Of a stretch of DNA of 21,769 nt, positions 1 to 7,219 are shown one piece after another. Each line of letters starts with the position of its first letter. Positions within the stretch are counted from its first letter, which is position 1. The stretch covers positions 1 to 21,769 of the forward strand of contig JBDTOI010000062.1 of assembly GCA_039933315.1 (NCBI GenBank). The letters run 5' to 3'. The stretch comes from DASXRU01 sp039933315 (GTDB taxonomy: Bacteria > Acidobacteriota > Blastocatellia > Pyrinomonadales > Pyrinomonadaceae). The notes under the pieces are model-generated. The model worked only from the letters and a program-made list of their open reading frames with translations, was not told the DNA's origin and searched no databases. The translations under genes were made by a program, and so were the position numbers.

Positions 1-210
1 ATCTGCGCCGGGAATCGTTCCCGGGAAGCGAGCAATGACGTTGCCTGAATTGCCCCCCACTTTCTCGCCGGCATCGTCGATTTCAACTACGGCGCCCAGG
101 TCTTCGCAATGTCGCTTGATCCGTTCGGCCACTTCACGCTCTTTGCGCGAATGACTATCAATCTGCACCAGCTCCAGAAGCAGGTTCTTGATTCGCTCTT
201 GATTTATCAT
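1..210 (-). CDS. M20/M25/M40-family metallopeptidase (peptidase T-like), N-terminal fragment
   Basis: This gene runs off the left edge, so only the first 70 codons are visible. The protein starts MINQERIKNLLLELVQIDSH and continues with SRKEREVAERIKRHCEDLG and a segment ending GNVIARFPG. This is the usual N-terminus of peptidase T-like M20-family enzymes, which are cytoplasmic zinc-dependent di/tripeptidases or related amidohydrolases. The metal-binding residues of the family lie beyond the visible part, so activity cannot be judged. The ATG at 208-210 is well supported: on the minus strand it is preceded by CGGAGGA, a strong ribosome-binding site at good spacing. It is the most downstream of three minus-strand genes, 126 nt after the DUF374 acyltransferase. 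Family assignment rests on the N-terminal pattern only. Confidence 0.75.
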   Translation of the reverse strand, partial: MINQERIKNLLLELVQIDSHSRKEREVAERIKRHCEDLGAVVEIDDAGEKVGGNSGNVIARFPGTIPGAD

Positions 211-336
211 CGTTCCTCCGCCGAGTGTGCTTTTCAGTCCGAGATCTAAGGTTTGGCCGGAAATCCTACTACACGCGGAACTAAAAACTAAAGATGAAGA
301 AGGAAGGACGCGCGTTTTCCGGGTACCGCTCTATTC

Positions 337-1170
337 TCAATTATTCTCTCGCTTCAACCAATCGTCTCCGCGCCGATTAAGCTCATCGAGCGCAAGCTGC
401 AGCTCGTCGCGCTTCGCTTCAAGCATCGCTTCACTAGCGTCAGAGGTGACATAGATTGGCGGCCCGATCAGGACCCGGGCCGGCGTAAAAGGTCGGGGCA
501 CCTGGGATTGATCCCAACTCTTATTTGCCTTCCAGAACCGGGCTGGCGAAATCGTAAAGGGCAGGATGGGATTTCCGGTCTTTTTTGCCAGCAGCACGGC
601 GCCCATTTTGGCAACGTAACGCGGCCCCTTAGGTCCATCGATCGTGAATGCAGTGGGGCAACCCGCTTGCATCAGCCGCACCATTTCCACCAACGCGCCG
701 ACAGCGCCACGCGTGCTCGAGCCGCGCACCGCGCCGTAACCGAAACGTCGCATCGACCGCGCGATATATTCGCCGTCAAAGCTTTGCGAAGTCATGGCGA
801 CGATGCCGCGACGCTGCCAAAAGTAAGTGGCCAGAAAAATTCGATTGTGCCAAAGCGCAAAAATCGGAAGGCGGCCATCACGGCCGACGGCTTCCCAGTT
901 CTCCCAGCCTTCAACTTGAAAACGGACTGTGCGGCCAATCAACTTAATCAAGACGAAAAACACCAGGTCGGCTAGCCGTATCAGCAGTCGTTCTTTGAAA
1001 GAGTAAGACGAAAGATCGCCGAAGCTATAGGCACGTTCTATCTTCGTGGCCGAGCGCTCCCGGGTTGCAACTGAGTGTGGTTGAGGTTGAACCTGCATGG
1101 TTGCCGCGGCTAGGCGGCCAAAGGAAGAGGCTGTGCCTTTCCGCGCCTGCTTGATTTGATTCCGGTTCAA
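337..1170 (-). CDS. DUF374 lysophospholipid acyltransferase family protein
   Basis: This is a 277-residue membrane-associated acyltransferase of the DUF374 (LPLAT-like) family. These proteins are thought to acylate a glycerolipid or lipid A-like acceptor at the inner membrane; the substrate here is unknown. Visible features are a hydrophobic segment at about 62-82, the catalytic-type HNR at 108-110 in FALWHNR, the block GYGAVRGSSTRG at about 144-155, and DGPKGP at 178-183, which is the family signature. The longest frame begins at a TTG (1168-1170). An in-frame ATG at 1096-1098 (residue 25) would remove a low-complexity leader and keep the whole domain. Neither start has a convincing ribosome-binding site, so the start is uncertain. 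It lies 103 nt downstream of the LpxL-like gene on the same strand, which suggests linked envelope lipid functions. Confidence 0.85.
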   Translation of the reverse strand: MNRNQIKQARKGTASSFGRLAAATMQVQPQPHSVATRERSATKIERAYSFGDLSSYSFKERLLIRLADLVFFVLIKLIGRTVRFQVEGWENWEAVGRDGRLPIFALWHNRIFLATYFWQRRGIVAMTSQSFDGEYIARSMRRFGYGAVRGSSTRGAVGALVEMVRLMQAGCPTAFTIDGPKGPRYVAKMGAVLLAKKTGNPILPFTISPARFWKANKSWDQSQVPRPFTPARVLIGPPIYVTSDASEAMLEAKRDELQLALDELNRRGDDWLKRENN

Positions 1171-1273
1171 CGCTCTGCCTCGAACACCACAGGAAGCGCA
1201 GCCTCCACTACTTCAAATACTCACGCGGTAGATTGCCTGCCTACAGCATGAAGCGGCGAAGCCGGTTCGGTGA

Positions 1274-2200
1274 CTAGCGATAAAGGTCAGGCTCCCCCGG
1301 TGGTCTCGTCTTCCAGCGTCTATGGATCCACAGCCACTGTTCCGGGTAAAGCCGTATCATTCGCTCCATTGCCGCAGCGAAATTGGCGGTGTTAATTTCG
1401 ACGTCGCGCTGATGATCGCCTGTGCGGATTAACTCCACCTGTGGGTCGCCATGAAAAAAGTATTTCCCTCGTTTCGCATTCCAAACAGCACAAGTGGGAA
1501 TTACTACCGCGTCAGTTTTCAAAGCCAGGGTGGCAATACCCGCGTTGGTGCAGGCCAGTCGACCAAAGAAGGGCACGAACACTCCTTCATAAGGCTGTGT
1601 GTTCAGGTCAGAAAGAATGCCGAGAGTTCCTTTCTGTCGCAACACTCGCAGGGCCTGCCGGGCCGCGGATTTCTTATCAATGGCAATGTTGCCAAAACGG
1701 GTGCGGATTCGCTCGACCATTTCTTCGATGCGTGGATTATCGATGGGACGCACCAGGAAATTGAGCGGATACTCCAGGGCCGACCAGCCAAAACTGAGCA
1801 CTTCCCAGGCGCCCAAATGCCCGGTAAGGAAAATCACTGCGCGCCCGTCCTTTTCCGCCTCGCGAAGATCAGCCAACCCTCTCTGATCGTACTCGATAAT
1901 CTGGCGCAAACGCTCGGCTGACATGCGGGGAAATTGGCTGAACTCGGCCAGCAGCCGTCCCAGACTCTCAAAGCATCCGCTTAGCAAACGTCGCTTTTCG
2001 TGCTCGCTCATCTCGGGAAAAGCGATCTCCAGGTTTCGTTCTCCGGTGCGTCGCAGCTTTCCGGGCAAGGAGTAAACCATTCGCCCAATCGCGCGTCCAG
2101 ACGCAATCGCCAGCGGGCGTGGCAGAATTCCCAGGATGCCAAGCAGCGAACGCGCGGCCCCGTATTCAAGCATGGTTTTCAGACTACTTTGCTGGCCCAT
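1274..2200 (-). CDS. LpxL/HtrB/LpxM-family lipid acyltransferase
   Basis: This is a lysophospholipid/lipid A acyltransferase-family protein of about 308 residues. Family members transfer an acyl chain from acyl-ACP to lipid A or to another glycolipid at the cytoplasmic face of the inner membrane. The catalytic HX4E motif is visible in TGHLGAWEV (H128, E133 from the chosen start). The N-terminal hydrophobic stretch ARSLLGILGILPRPLAIASG and the block RRTGERNLEIAFPEMS are typical, as is the end WLWIHRRWKTRPPGE. The frame is open back to a TTG at 2371, but that 57-residue extension is glycine-rich, unconserved in style and encoded by a GCC/GGC triplet run. I therefore start at the ATG at 2198-2200; an ATG at 2171-2173 is also possible. 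Which acceptor it uses cannot be told from sequence, so no gene symbol is given. Confidence 0.85.
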   Translation of the reverse strand: MGQQSSLKTMLEYGAARSLLGILGILPRPLAIASGRAIGRMVYSLPGKLRRTGERNLEIAFPEMSEHEKRRLLSGCFESLGRLLAEFSQFPRMSAERLRQIIEYDQRGLADLREAEKDGRAVIFLTGHLGAWEVLSFGWSALEYPLNFLVRPIDNPRIEEMVERIRTRFGNIAIDKKSAARQALRVLRQKGTLGILSDLNTQPYEGVFVPFFGRLACTNAGIATLALKTDAVVIPTCAVWNAKRGKYFFHGDPQVELIRTGDHQRDVEINTANFAAAMERMIRLYPEQWLWIHRRWKTRPPGEPDLYR

Positions 2201-2240
2201 AGAACAAAACAGTGTAACGCACAAGAGTTTGCGGCCGCGA

Positions 2241-2258
2241 CCGCCGCCGCCGCCGCCG
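2241..2258. repeat. (CCG)6 trinucleotide run in the divergent intergenic region
   Basis: Six uninterrupted CCG units lie about 40 nt upstream of the chosen start of the LpxL-like gene, between it and the divergent regulator gene. Read on the minus strand, the run accounts for the glycine string in the unlikely N-terminal extension of the acyltransferase frame. It could expand or contract by slippage, but no function is shown. Confidence 0.7.
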
Positions 2259-2327
2259 GGTAATAACCCTGACCCCGTTGTTCGGGTCTGAACGCGTAAG
2301 CCCTGTGCTAGCTCAACCTGACTCATG

Positions 2328-2336
2328 TGATATATT
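2328..2336 (+). promoter_or_regulatory. Possible extended -10 promoter of the receiver/anti-sigma gene
   Basis: TGATATATT matches an extended -10 element (TGn followed by TATATT, five of six to TATAAT). No good -35 lies 16-18 nt upstream, which extended -10 promoters can tolerate. Transcription would start near 2343, giving a leader of about 100 nt before the ATG at 2443. The call rests on one motif only. Confidence 0.35.
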
Positions 2337-2442
2337 CCGAACGCGTCGCAGGATGCCTTCGTATAGCTCAAGGCGGGACAAGTTTTCTCCCTGTCTCTTC
2401 CAGCTTTTCCTCGTAAATCCAGCGGTGACGGCCCGGAGCGTG

Positions 2443-3252
2443 ATGACCAGACGCCGAATCCTTATAGTCGATAACAGAGACGAGCTGTGCGCCAGCCTCC
2501 CTGAGGACTTACGCTCGCTGGGTCATGAAGTAATTGTCACTGCGGATCGCGCGGAAGCGCTCTCGCGCGCCGACCTTGATGACTTCGACGTGATAATAAG
2601 CGATCTGGTGGAGGACGCATCAGAGACCAACGAAGGCACCGCCAGTAAACGTCTTTTGGTTACAGTTGATAGGTCCACCAGCACGTCTCCCGAACCGCGC
2701 ATCGTCAAGGCTTTCAAGATTGCCGCCGGCAACACTGCTCAAGTTCCCTACGAGGCGGGCGATCTACGCGAGATCGTAGAGAAAGTTCTCGCCTACAAAC
2801 TCTGCTGCGTTGATGAACCCGGACTGCTGTCGGAAACGCACGAGAAGATCGATTTGGAATTGCCCAGCGATCTCTCCCTGATGAGTGGAGTGCTGCAATA
2901 CCTGATTGAGCGTGTATCTCGAATTGGTCTCATTAAACCGGAGCGATCCAATCTCTTCGTTGCGCTCGACGAAGCCTTTGTCAATGCCGTCACCCACGGA
3001 AATAAGAACAATCCTGGAAAACTGCTGAGGATTACCGCGGAGTTATCGCCCAGCGAAGCAGTGTTTACCGTCGAGGACGAAGGCGAAGGATTTGACGTGC
3101 AGCAGATCCCGGACCCCCGCGACCCCACGAATCTGTTCAAGTCTTCCGGACGTGGTGTCCTGCTCATCTACAACATCATGGACGAAGTTGAGTACAATGC
3201 GCAGGGCAATCTGCTGAAGATGGTAAAGCGCCCTGAAGAAGCTATCAGTTAG
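2443..3252 (+). CDS. Receiver-like domain fused to RsbW/SpoIIAB-type anti-sigma ATPase
   Basis: This 269-residue cytoplasmic regulator has two domains. Residues 5-118 resemble a response-regulator receiver: RRRILIVDN, then FDVIISDL with D54 at the phospho-acceptor position. Residues 140-262 form a HATPase_c_2 domain of the RsbW/anti-sigma type. Its N-box is LDEAFVNAVTHGNKN (172-189), G1 is EDEGEGFD (211-218) and G2 is GRGVLLIYNIMD (237-248). Such kinases bind a sigma factor or phosphorylate an anti-anti-sigma partner; no partner gene is visible here. The receiver looks degenerate: the usual acidic pair is D10-N11, and the conserved lysine before the last helix appears to be replaced (VPYEAGDL). 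The ATG at 2443 has GGAG just upstream at short spacing. The frame is open back to 2278, but that part does not look like a domain. Confidence 0.85.
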   Translation: MTRRRILIVDNRDELCASLPEDLRSLGHEVIVTADRAEALSRADLDDFDVIISDLVEDASETNEGTASKRLLVTVDRSTSTSPEPRIVKAFKIAAGNTAQVPYEAGDLREIVEKVLAYKLCCVDEPGLLSETHEKIDLELPSDLSLMSGVLQYLIERVSRIGLIKPERSNLFVALDEAFVNAVTHGNKNNPGKLLRITAELSPSEAVFTVEDEGEGFDVQQIPDPRDPTNLFKSSGRGVLLIYNIMDEVEYNAQGNLLKMVKRPEEAIS

Positions 3253-3280
3253 CACTCACTGAACCAGTATCTCCAAACTG

Positions 3281-4906
3281 ATGAACACGCCGGCAGCTGT
3301 TGAAATAGCTGCGACAGAGTACAGACCAGTTTCAGGGGCACGGCATGCCGTGCCCTTAACGTTTCGTGGGGCCTGGTACTACTGGTTGCCGCCCGCGCTG
3401 CTGGCTCTGGGATTGACGTACCTGTTCCTGAATCCGTTTATCGGAGACTGGGACGGACTCGACTACACCGTGCTGGCGGTGCGTGGATATCCTTCTTCGA
3501 TGGGCCTCGGGCGATCGCTTTTCGTATTCTTCAATCACGCACTCTTCCGACTCGGTCATGCGTTCTTTGGGGTGCCTGTATCCGAGGCTTATCTAATCTT
3601 TAAGTACGCAGTAGTCATTAGCTGCCCTCTGGCGGTCATTGCCTGTTGGATCCTCGCCCGCGATTTGACCAGGTCGGCGCACGCCGCGACGCTGGCAGCC
3701 TTGCTGGTGGCGGTCTCGCCGGTCTTCATCCTTTATAGCGGACAAGTGATGACCGACGTGCCCTCAGTGCTTCTGGTGGCCGTTGCGTTGGCTGTCTATT
3801 GGCGCGGCGTTCAACGCAGAAGTTTGTGGCTGATGTTGGCGGGAGCGGCCATTCTGGGGGCCGGCGTCAACGTGCGCGAGACGACCGCGTTTCACGCCAC
3901 CTGGCTGGTGGCGGCGCCATTCGCGGCCGGTTGGAAACTGAAACGACGTGAACTTGTATTCATCGCCGCTGCCGTTGCCGTCTTTATCATCATCGCCCTC
4001 GGAGGATTCGCACTTTGGTACGTCTCCGACCCTAATTATCGTATGGCCTGGCACAGTTGGCTGGCTTCGATGCATGAAGAAGCCGCGCGCCATCCGGTGC
4101 AAATCAGCAACGCGCTACCGTTTCTGGTTTTCTTTTTCCTGACCGCTCCCTTGATCTTTGTCGCTTTACCGGTAGCCGCATGGAAAGAGTGGCGCGCGCA
4201 TCGATTCTCGCCCTTGCTCACTTGTGCCGCTGTTGGGCTGCTATCGAATTTTCTGCTTATCTTCAACTACAGCACCACCATCAACTGGCGTTACTTCCTC
4301 ACCGGTCTGCCGGCGCTCGCGCCCCTGGTGGGGTCGTATTTCGTGCAGTACGAAACCGAACGAACCGGCAGCGCGCGGCGCGGGTTTGTGACGGCAGTCG
4401 CGGGTCCCTTATTAATTACGGGTTTGATGGTGCTGCTTGTCCAACCCAAGAGCAGCGATCACTTCAATAAGCTGGCACTGGCCAAAGAGTACCAGTCACG
4501 TCTGGCATTGTTGCCGCCTGATGCCGTGGTGGTGGCCGGATCACAGACAGTCGCGGTCACGTACTGGCAAGGGATCGGGACGGGCCAATGGCAAGCCATT
4601 GGCATCGGCGGAGGCTGGCCCGGCGAACGACTCCCATCCGTGATCGAGGAACATTTGAAAGCTGGACGGCGAGTCTTCCTTGATGCCGATCCGCGCTGGT
4701 GGCAACCGTGCGGGTGGCGGGCGGCGGAACTACCGGAGATAGTCAAACTGGAATCGCGCTTTCATTTCAAAAGACTTTCGGAAACCATTTTTGAGATCAA
4801 GCCACTCGGTGACACCGCGGCTCAGGATAAACCGGGCCTTGAACGACTACTGCCCCAGAACCGGCCGGAAGAAGTAAAGAAGTGCTTCAACGTGGGAAAA
4901 ACTTGA
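3281..4906 (+). CDS. Polytopic GT-C (GT39/PMT-like) glycosyltransferase family protein
   Basis: This is a 541-residue inner-membrane protein with roughly 9-11 hydrophobic segments from residue 33 to about 390, followed by a soluble C-terminal domain. The first external loop carries GDWDGLDY (55-62), in the place where GT-C enzymes keep their catalytic acidic residue. GQVMTDVPS (154-162) resembles the second conserved region of GT39/ArnT-like proteins. Such enzymes use a polyprenyl-phosphate-linked sugar and glycosylate lipids or proteins on the periplasmic side; the acceptor here is unknown. It starts 28 nt after the regulator gene and may be co-transcribed with it. No clear ribosome-binding site precedes the ATG. 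A perfect 20-bp palindrome lies inside codons 19-25, so the first 30 or so residues are not typical family sequence. The TTG at codon 36 is a weaker alternative start because it would cut into the first membrane segment. Confidence 0.75.
   Translation: MNTPAAVEIAATEYRPVSGARHAVPLTFRGAWYYWLPPALLALGLTYLFLNPFIGDWDGLDYTVLAVRGYPSSMGLGRSLFVFFNHALFRLGHAFFGVPVSEAYLIFKYAVVISCPLAVIACWILARDLTRSAHAATLAALLVAVSPVFILYSGQVMTDVPSVLLVAVALAVYWRGVQRRSLWLMLAGAAILGAGVNVRETTAFHATWLVAAPFAAGWKLKRRELVFIAAAVAVFIIIALGGFALWYVSDPNYRMAWHSWLASMHEEAARHPVQISNALPFLVFFFLTAPLIFVALPVAAWKEWRAHRFSPLLTCAAVGLLSNFLLIFNYSTTINWRYFLTGLPALAPLVGSYFVQYETERTGSARRGFVTAVAGPLLITGLMVLLVQPKSSDHFNKLALAKEYQSRLALLPPDAVVVAGSQTVAVTYWQGIGTGQWQAIGIGGGWPGERLPSVIEEHLKAGRRVFLDADPRWWQPCGWRAAELPEIVKLESRFHFKRLSETIFEIKPLGDTAAQDKPGLERLLPQNRPEEVKKCFNVGKT
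3336..3355. repeat. Perfect 20-bp palindrome within the start of the glycosyltransferase gene
   Basis: GGGCACGGCATGCCGTGCCC equals its own reverse complement over 20 bases. It lies at codons 19-25 of the glycosyltransferase gene and encodes part of SGARHAVP. Similar palindromes are, to my recollection, scattered as interspersed repeats in several bacterial phyla. In mRNA it would form a strong hairpin about 55 nt after the start codon. Confidence 0.85.
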
Positions 4907-4943
4907 GCACCGGACGCAATCGCAGAGGTTAATCCGAGCGACT

Positions 4944-4962
4944 GGCCCGTTTCCGCCGGGCC
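4944..4962 (+). other. Short GC hairpin just before the lolC/E-type gene
   Basis: GGCCCG and CGGGCC form a 6-bp stem with a 7-nt loop, 9 nt before the ATG of the permease gene. It is not followed by a T-run, so it is a poor terminator. It could limit access to the ribosome-binding region, which is otherwise weak. Chance occurrence cannot be excluded. Confidence 0.35.
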
Positions 4963-4971
4963 TTACCTTCC

Positions 4972-6252
4972 ATGCCATACGAACTCTTTCTCGCATTCAG
5001 ATACTTGCGCGCGCGACCGCGGCAACGCTTGGCACGCGCGACGGCGCTGGCAGCAATCGCCGGTATCGCGTTCGGAGTGGCAGCGCTGATTGTCACCACC
5101 GCAATCGCCAACGGCTTTCGCGACGAAATGCGCGACAAGATTCTACGCGGCACGGCGCACATAACTCTGATGCGCACCGACGGACGCCCCATCGCCAACT
5201 ATCAGGCCGTCACCTCCCGACTTCAGTCACTTAAAGGAGTCTCCGCCGCATTTCCCACTACCTACAACGGGGCGCTGCTGACAGGCCCCAACGGCTCCGC
5301 TTACGCAGTACTGCGCGGAGTGGACGTTAACTCCGCCCAATCGGTTTCTGATATTAGTCCGACGGTCAATGAAGGTTCAGTCACGTCGCTCGGGCAAAAG
5401 TCGGTCGTTGACATCAAGGACAGCTCGTCCCCCCGTAAGGAAAAGCCACAAACAGCGTATGAACCCAACATCATTGTTGGCGTTGAGTTGGCCAGGCGCA
5501 CCGGTTTGGCAGTCGGCGTTGAGGGCTTGATCATTTCCGGCGATGCCAGGTCGCTCGCCACCGGAGGAACACCGCGAGAGCAACGTGTGCGTGTAACCGG
5601 CACCTTCCGCTCCGGGCTCTACGACTACGATTCGTCATGGGTCTACATCGGTTTGGATGAAGCGGCGGAGCTGTCCGGCGCGCCTCATGCAGCTTCGGTC
5701 CTCAGCATTCAGGCTTCAGAAATCTACAACACGTCGAGCCTAACAAATGAAGTACGCGCTTTAATGGGCGAAGAGTACACGACTATTGACTGGCAGGAAG
5801 CCAACCGCCCGCTGTTTGCCGCGCTGAAGCTCGAACGTCGTATGGTCATCCTCATCATCTCCTTGATCACTCTGGTTGCCGCACTCAACATTACGACAGC
5901 GCTGGTGCTGCTGGTGGTGGAAAAGCGTTCCGACATCGCCATCCTCAGCGCCATGGGCGCGCGCCGGCTCAATATCATGAGTGTCTTCCTTATTGAGGGA
6001 GGAATAATCGGCCTGGTAGGCACGCTGGCCGGCGCCCTCCTGGGTATCGCCGCTTGCGGGCTCGGTAATTACTATCAACTTGTGAGTCTGCCTGGTGAGG
6101 TTTATTCGCTCAGTAACATTCCGTTTCACTTGCGCGCTACTGATGTAGCCCTGGCCGTTCTGGTAGCCTTTGCGTTGAGCCTGATTGCAACCATTTATCC
6201 AGCGCGCGTTGCAGCCAGTCTTCGGCCGGTAGAAGCACTGCGGGAAAGCTAG
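4972..6252 (+). CDS. lolC: Lipoprotein-releasing ABC transporter permease, LolC/LolE family
   Basis: This 426-residue inner-membrane permease has the LolC/E architecture. It starts MPYELFLAFRYLRARPR, with a first membrane helix at about 24-45 and then a large periplasmic domain of the MacB_PCD type. Three further helices lie at about 292-315, 340-362 and 390-412. ILSAMGARRLNI is the usual cytoplasmic coupling segment that contacts the ATPase, and YPARVAASLRPVEALR is a typical FtsX-superfamily end. With LolD it extracts outer-membrane lipoproteins from the inner membrane and hands them to LolA. Only one permease gene is present, so it probably works as a homodimer, as described for single LolF-type permeases. 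LolD begins 44 nt downstream in the same direction, a likely operon. No strong ribosome-binding site precedes the start. Confidence 0.92.
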   Translation: MPYELFLAFRYLRARPRQRLARATALAAIAGIAFGVAALIVTTAIANGFRDEMRDKILRGTAHITLMRTDGRPIANYQAVTSRLQSLKGVSAAFPTTYNGALLTGPNGSAYAVLRGVDVNSAQSVSDISPTVNEGSVTSLGQKSVVDIKDSSSPRKEKPQTAYEPNIIVGVELARRTGLAVGVEGLIISGDARSLATGGTPREQRVRVTGTFRSGLYDYDSSWVYIGLDEAAELSGAPHAASVLSIQASEIYNTSSLTNEVRALMGEEYTTIDWQEANRPLFAALKLERRMVILIISLITLVAALNITTALVLLVVEKRSDIAILSAMGARRLNIMSVFLIEGGIIGLVGTLAGALLGIAACGLGNYYQLVSLPGEVYSLSNIPFHLRATDVALAVLVAFALSLIATIYPARVAASLRPVEALRES

Positions 6253-6296
6253 TCCGAACAGTTCAATGTCCTGGTCCAAGGTCTGAAGAAGTAGAA

Positions 6297-7082
6297 ATGT
6301 CTCAGAGCACTCCCACGCTGATACCTGAAGAGCAAGCGCTGCCGGCTGACGTGGAACTTCGCGCCTTGCAGAGCGGCCTCTCGCCTTTGGACTCCGGACT
6401 TACGGTCAACAGACTTCGCAAATCCTTTTCGTCACCCAGTGGCGCCCCCCTCAGAGTTCTGGATGGCCTCTCTTTCGTTATCGCGCAAGGTGAAGTTATC
6501 GCAATTACCGGAGCGTCGGGCGCCGGCAAATCGACCCTGCTGCATCTGCTCGGCGGCCTTGAAGCGGCAGATGAAGGCAGCGTTCTTCTCGGAAACATCG
6601 ATATCACTGCCACGCCGGCGTCCCGGCTGGCGAAAGTTCGCAACCAGGAGATTGGTTTCGTTTTTCAGTTTCACCACCTGCTTCCGGATTTGACGGCCAT
6701 CGAGAACGTCGCCATGCCGCTGTTAATCGGTCGCACGCCGAGGGTTGAAAGCTTGAAACGCGCAGCTCGGCTTCTGGAAAGCCTGGGATTGCTTGAGCGC
6801 TCCGATCATCCGATCAAACAACTCTCGGGCGGCGAGCAGCAGCGCGTCGCCATCGCCCGCGCGCTGGTAAAGGAGCCTCGTTTGGTCCTGGCAGATGAAC
6901 CCAGCGGCAACCTCGATACCCCCACGGCGGACGAAATCGCCGCCGTTCTGCTCGCCTATGCGCGATCTCGCAAGGCAATCATCATTATTGCGACTCATAA
7001 TGAACGGCTGGCAGCGTTGTGTGATCGCACGCTGGTGCTCGCGGGAGGCAAAGTTCACCCGCCGGGGCACGTCAACGGGTGA
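6297..7082 (+). CDS. lolD: Lipoprotein-releasing ABC transporter ATP-binding protein LolD
   Basis: This is a 261-residue ABC ATPase of the LolD/MacB type that powers the adjacent permease. Motifs visible are Walker A GASGAGKST (72-80), Q-loop Q124 in FQFHHLLPD, signature LSGGEQQR (176-183), Walker B LVLADEPS with catalytic E201, D-loop GNLD, and the switch histidine H234 in ATHNE. The usual LolD is about 225-235 residues; this one has an N-terminal extension of about 33 residues before the first strand (LTVNRLRKSF). Part of that extension could be untranslated if a later start is used, but no better ATG is present. A purine-rich GAAGAAG lies just before the ATG. All motifs are intact, so the ATPase should be active. 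Confidence 0.93.
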   Translation: MSQSTPTLIPEEQALPADVELRALQSGLSPLDSGLTVNRLRKSFSSPSGAPLRVLDGLSFVIAQGEVIAITGASGAGKSTLLHLLGGLEAADEGSVLLGNIDITATPASRLAKVRNQEIGFVFQFHHLLPDLTAIENVAMPLLIGRTPRVESLKRAARLLESLGLLERSDHPIKQLSGGEQQRVAIARALVKEPRLVLADEPSGNLDTPTADEIAAVLLAYARSRKAIIIIATHNERLAALCDRTLVLAGGKVHPPGHVNG

Positions 7083-7143
7083 TTAGTCCGCTTAGAACTC
7101 GGTCCTGTCAGGATTAAGACTTCCGGCCTTCAGATGGTTAGGC

Positions 7144-7149
7144 TATAAT
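7144..7149 (+). promoter_or_regulatory. Perfect -10 hexamer upstream of clpC
   Basis: TATAAT lies 70 nt before the clpC start, in the 137-nt gap after lolD. The matching -35 region (about 7121-7126, TTCCGG) is poor, so an activator or an alternative -35 may be involved. A 5-bp hairpin, CCTGC-GCTG-GCAGG at 7179-7192, would lie in the leader. No CtsR-like operator was recognised. Confidence 0.5.
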
Positions 7150-7219
7150 TCCCGCCAGGAACGGGCCAGTGCTACTCTCCTGCGCTGGCAGGCAATAATA
7201 GACAGCTACGAAGACGCAA

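Noticed and set aside
508..975. 155-codon plus-strand frame opposite the DUF374 gene
   Set aside because: It is antisense to a recognised acyltransferase with intact motifs, and has no domain or ribosome-binding site.
2201..2371. N-terminal extension of the LpxL-like protein back to a TTG
   Set aside because: It is glycine-rich, encoded by a CCG/CGG triplet run, without family resemblance; the ATG at 2200 gives a normal family N-terminus.
2278..2442. N-terminal extension of the receiver/anti-sigma protein
   Set aside because: The receiver fold starts directly at MTRRRILIVD; upstream residues look untranslated and contain a possible promoter.
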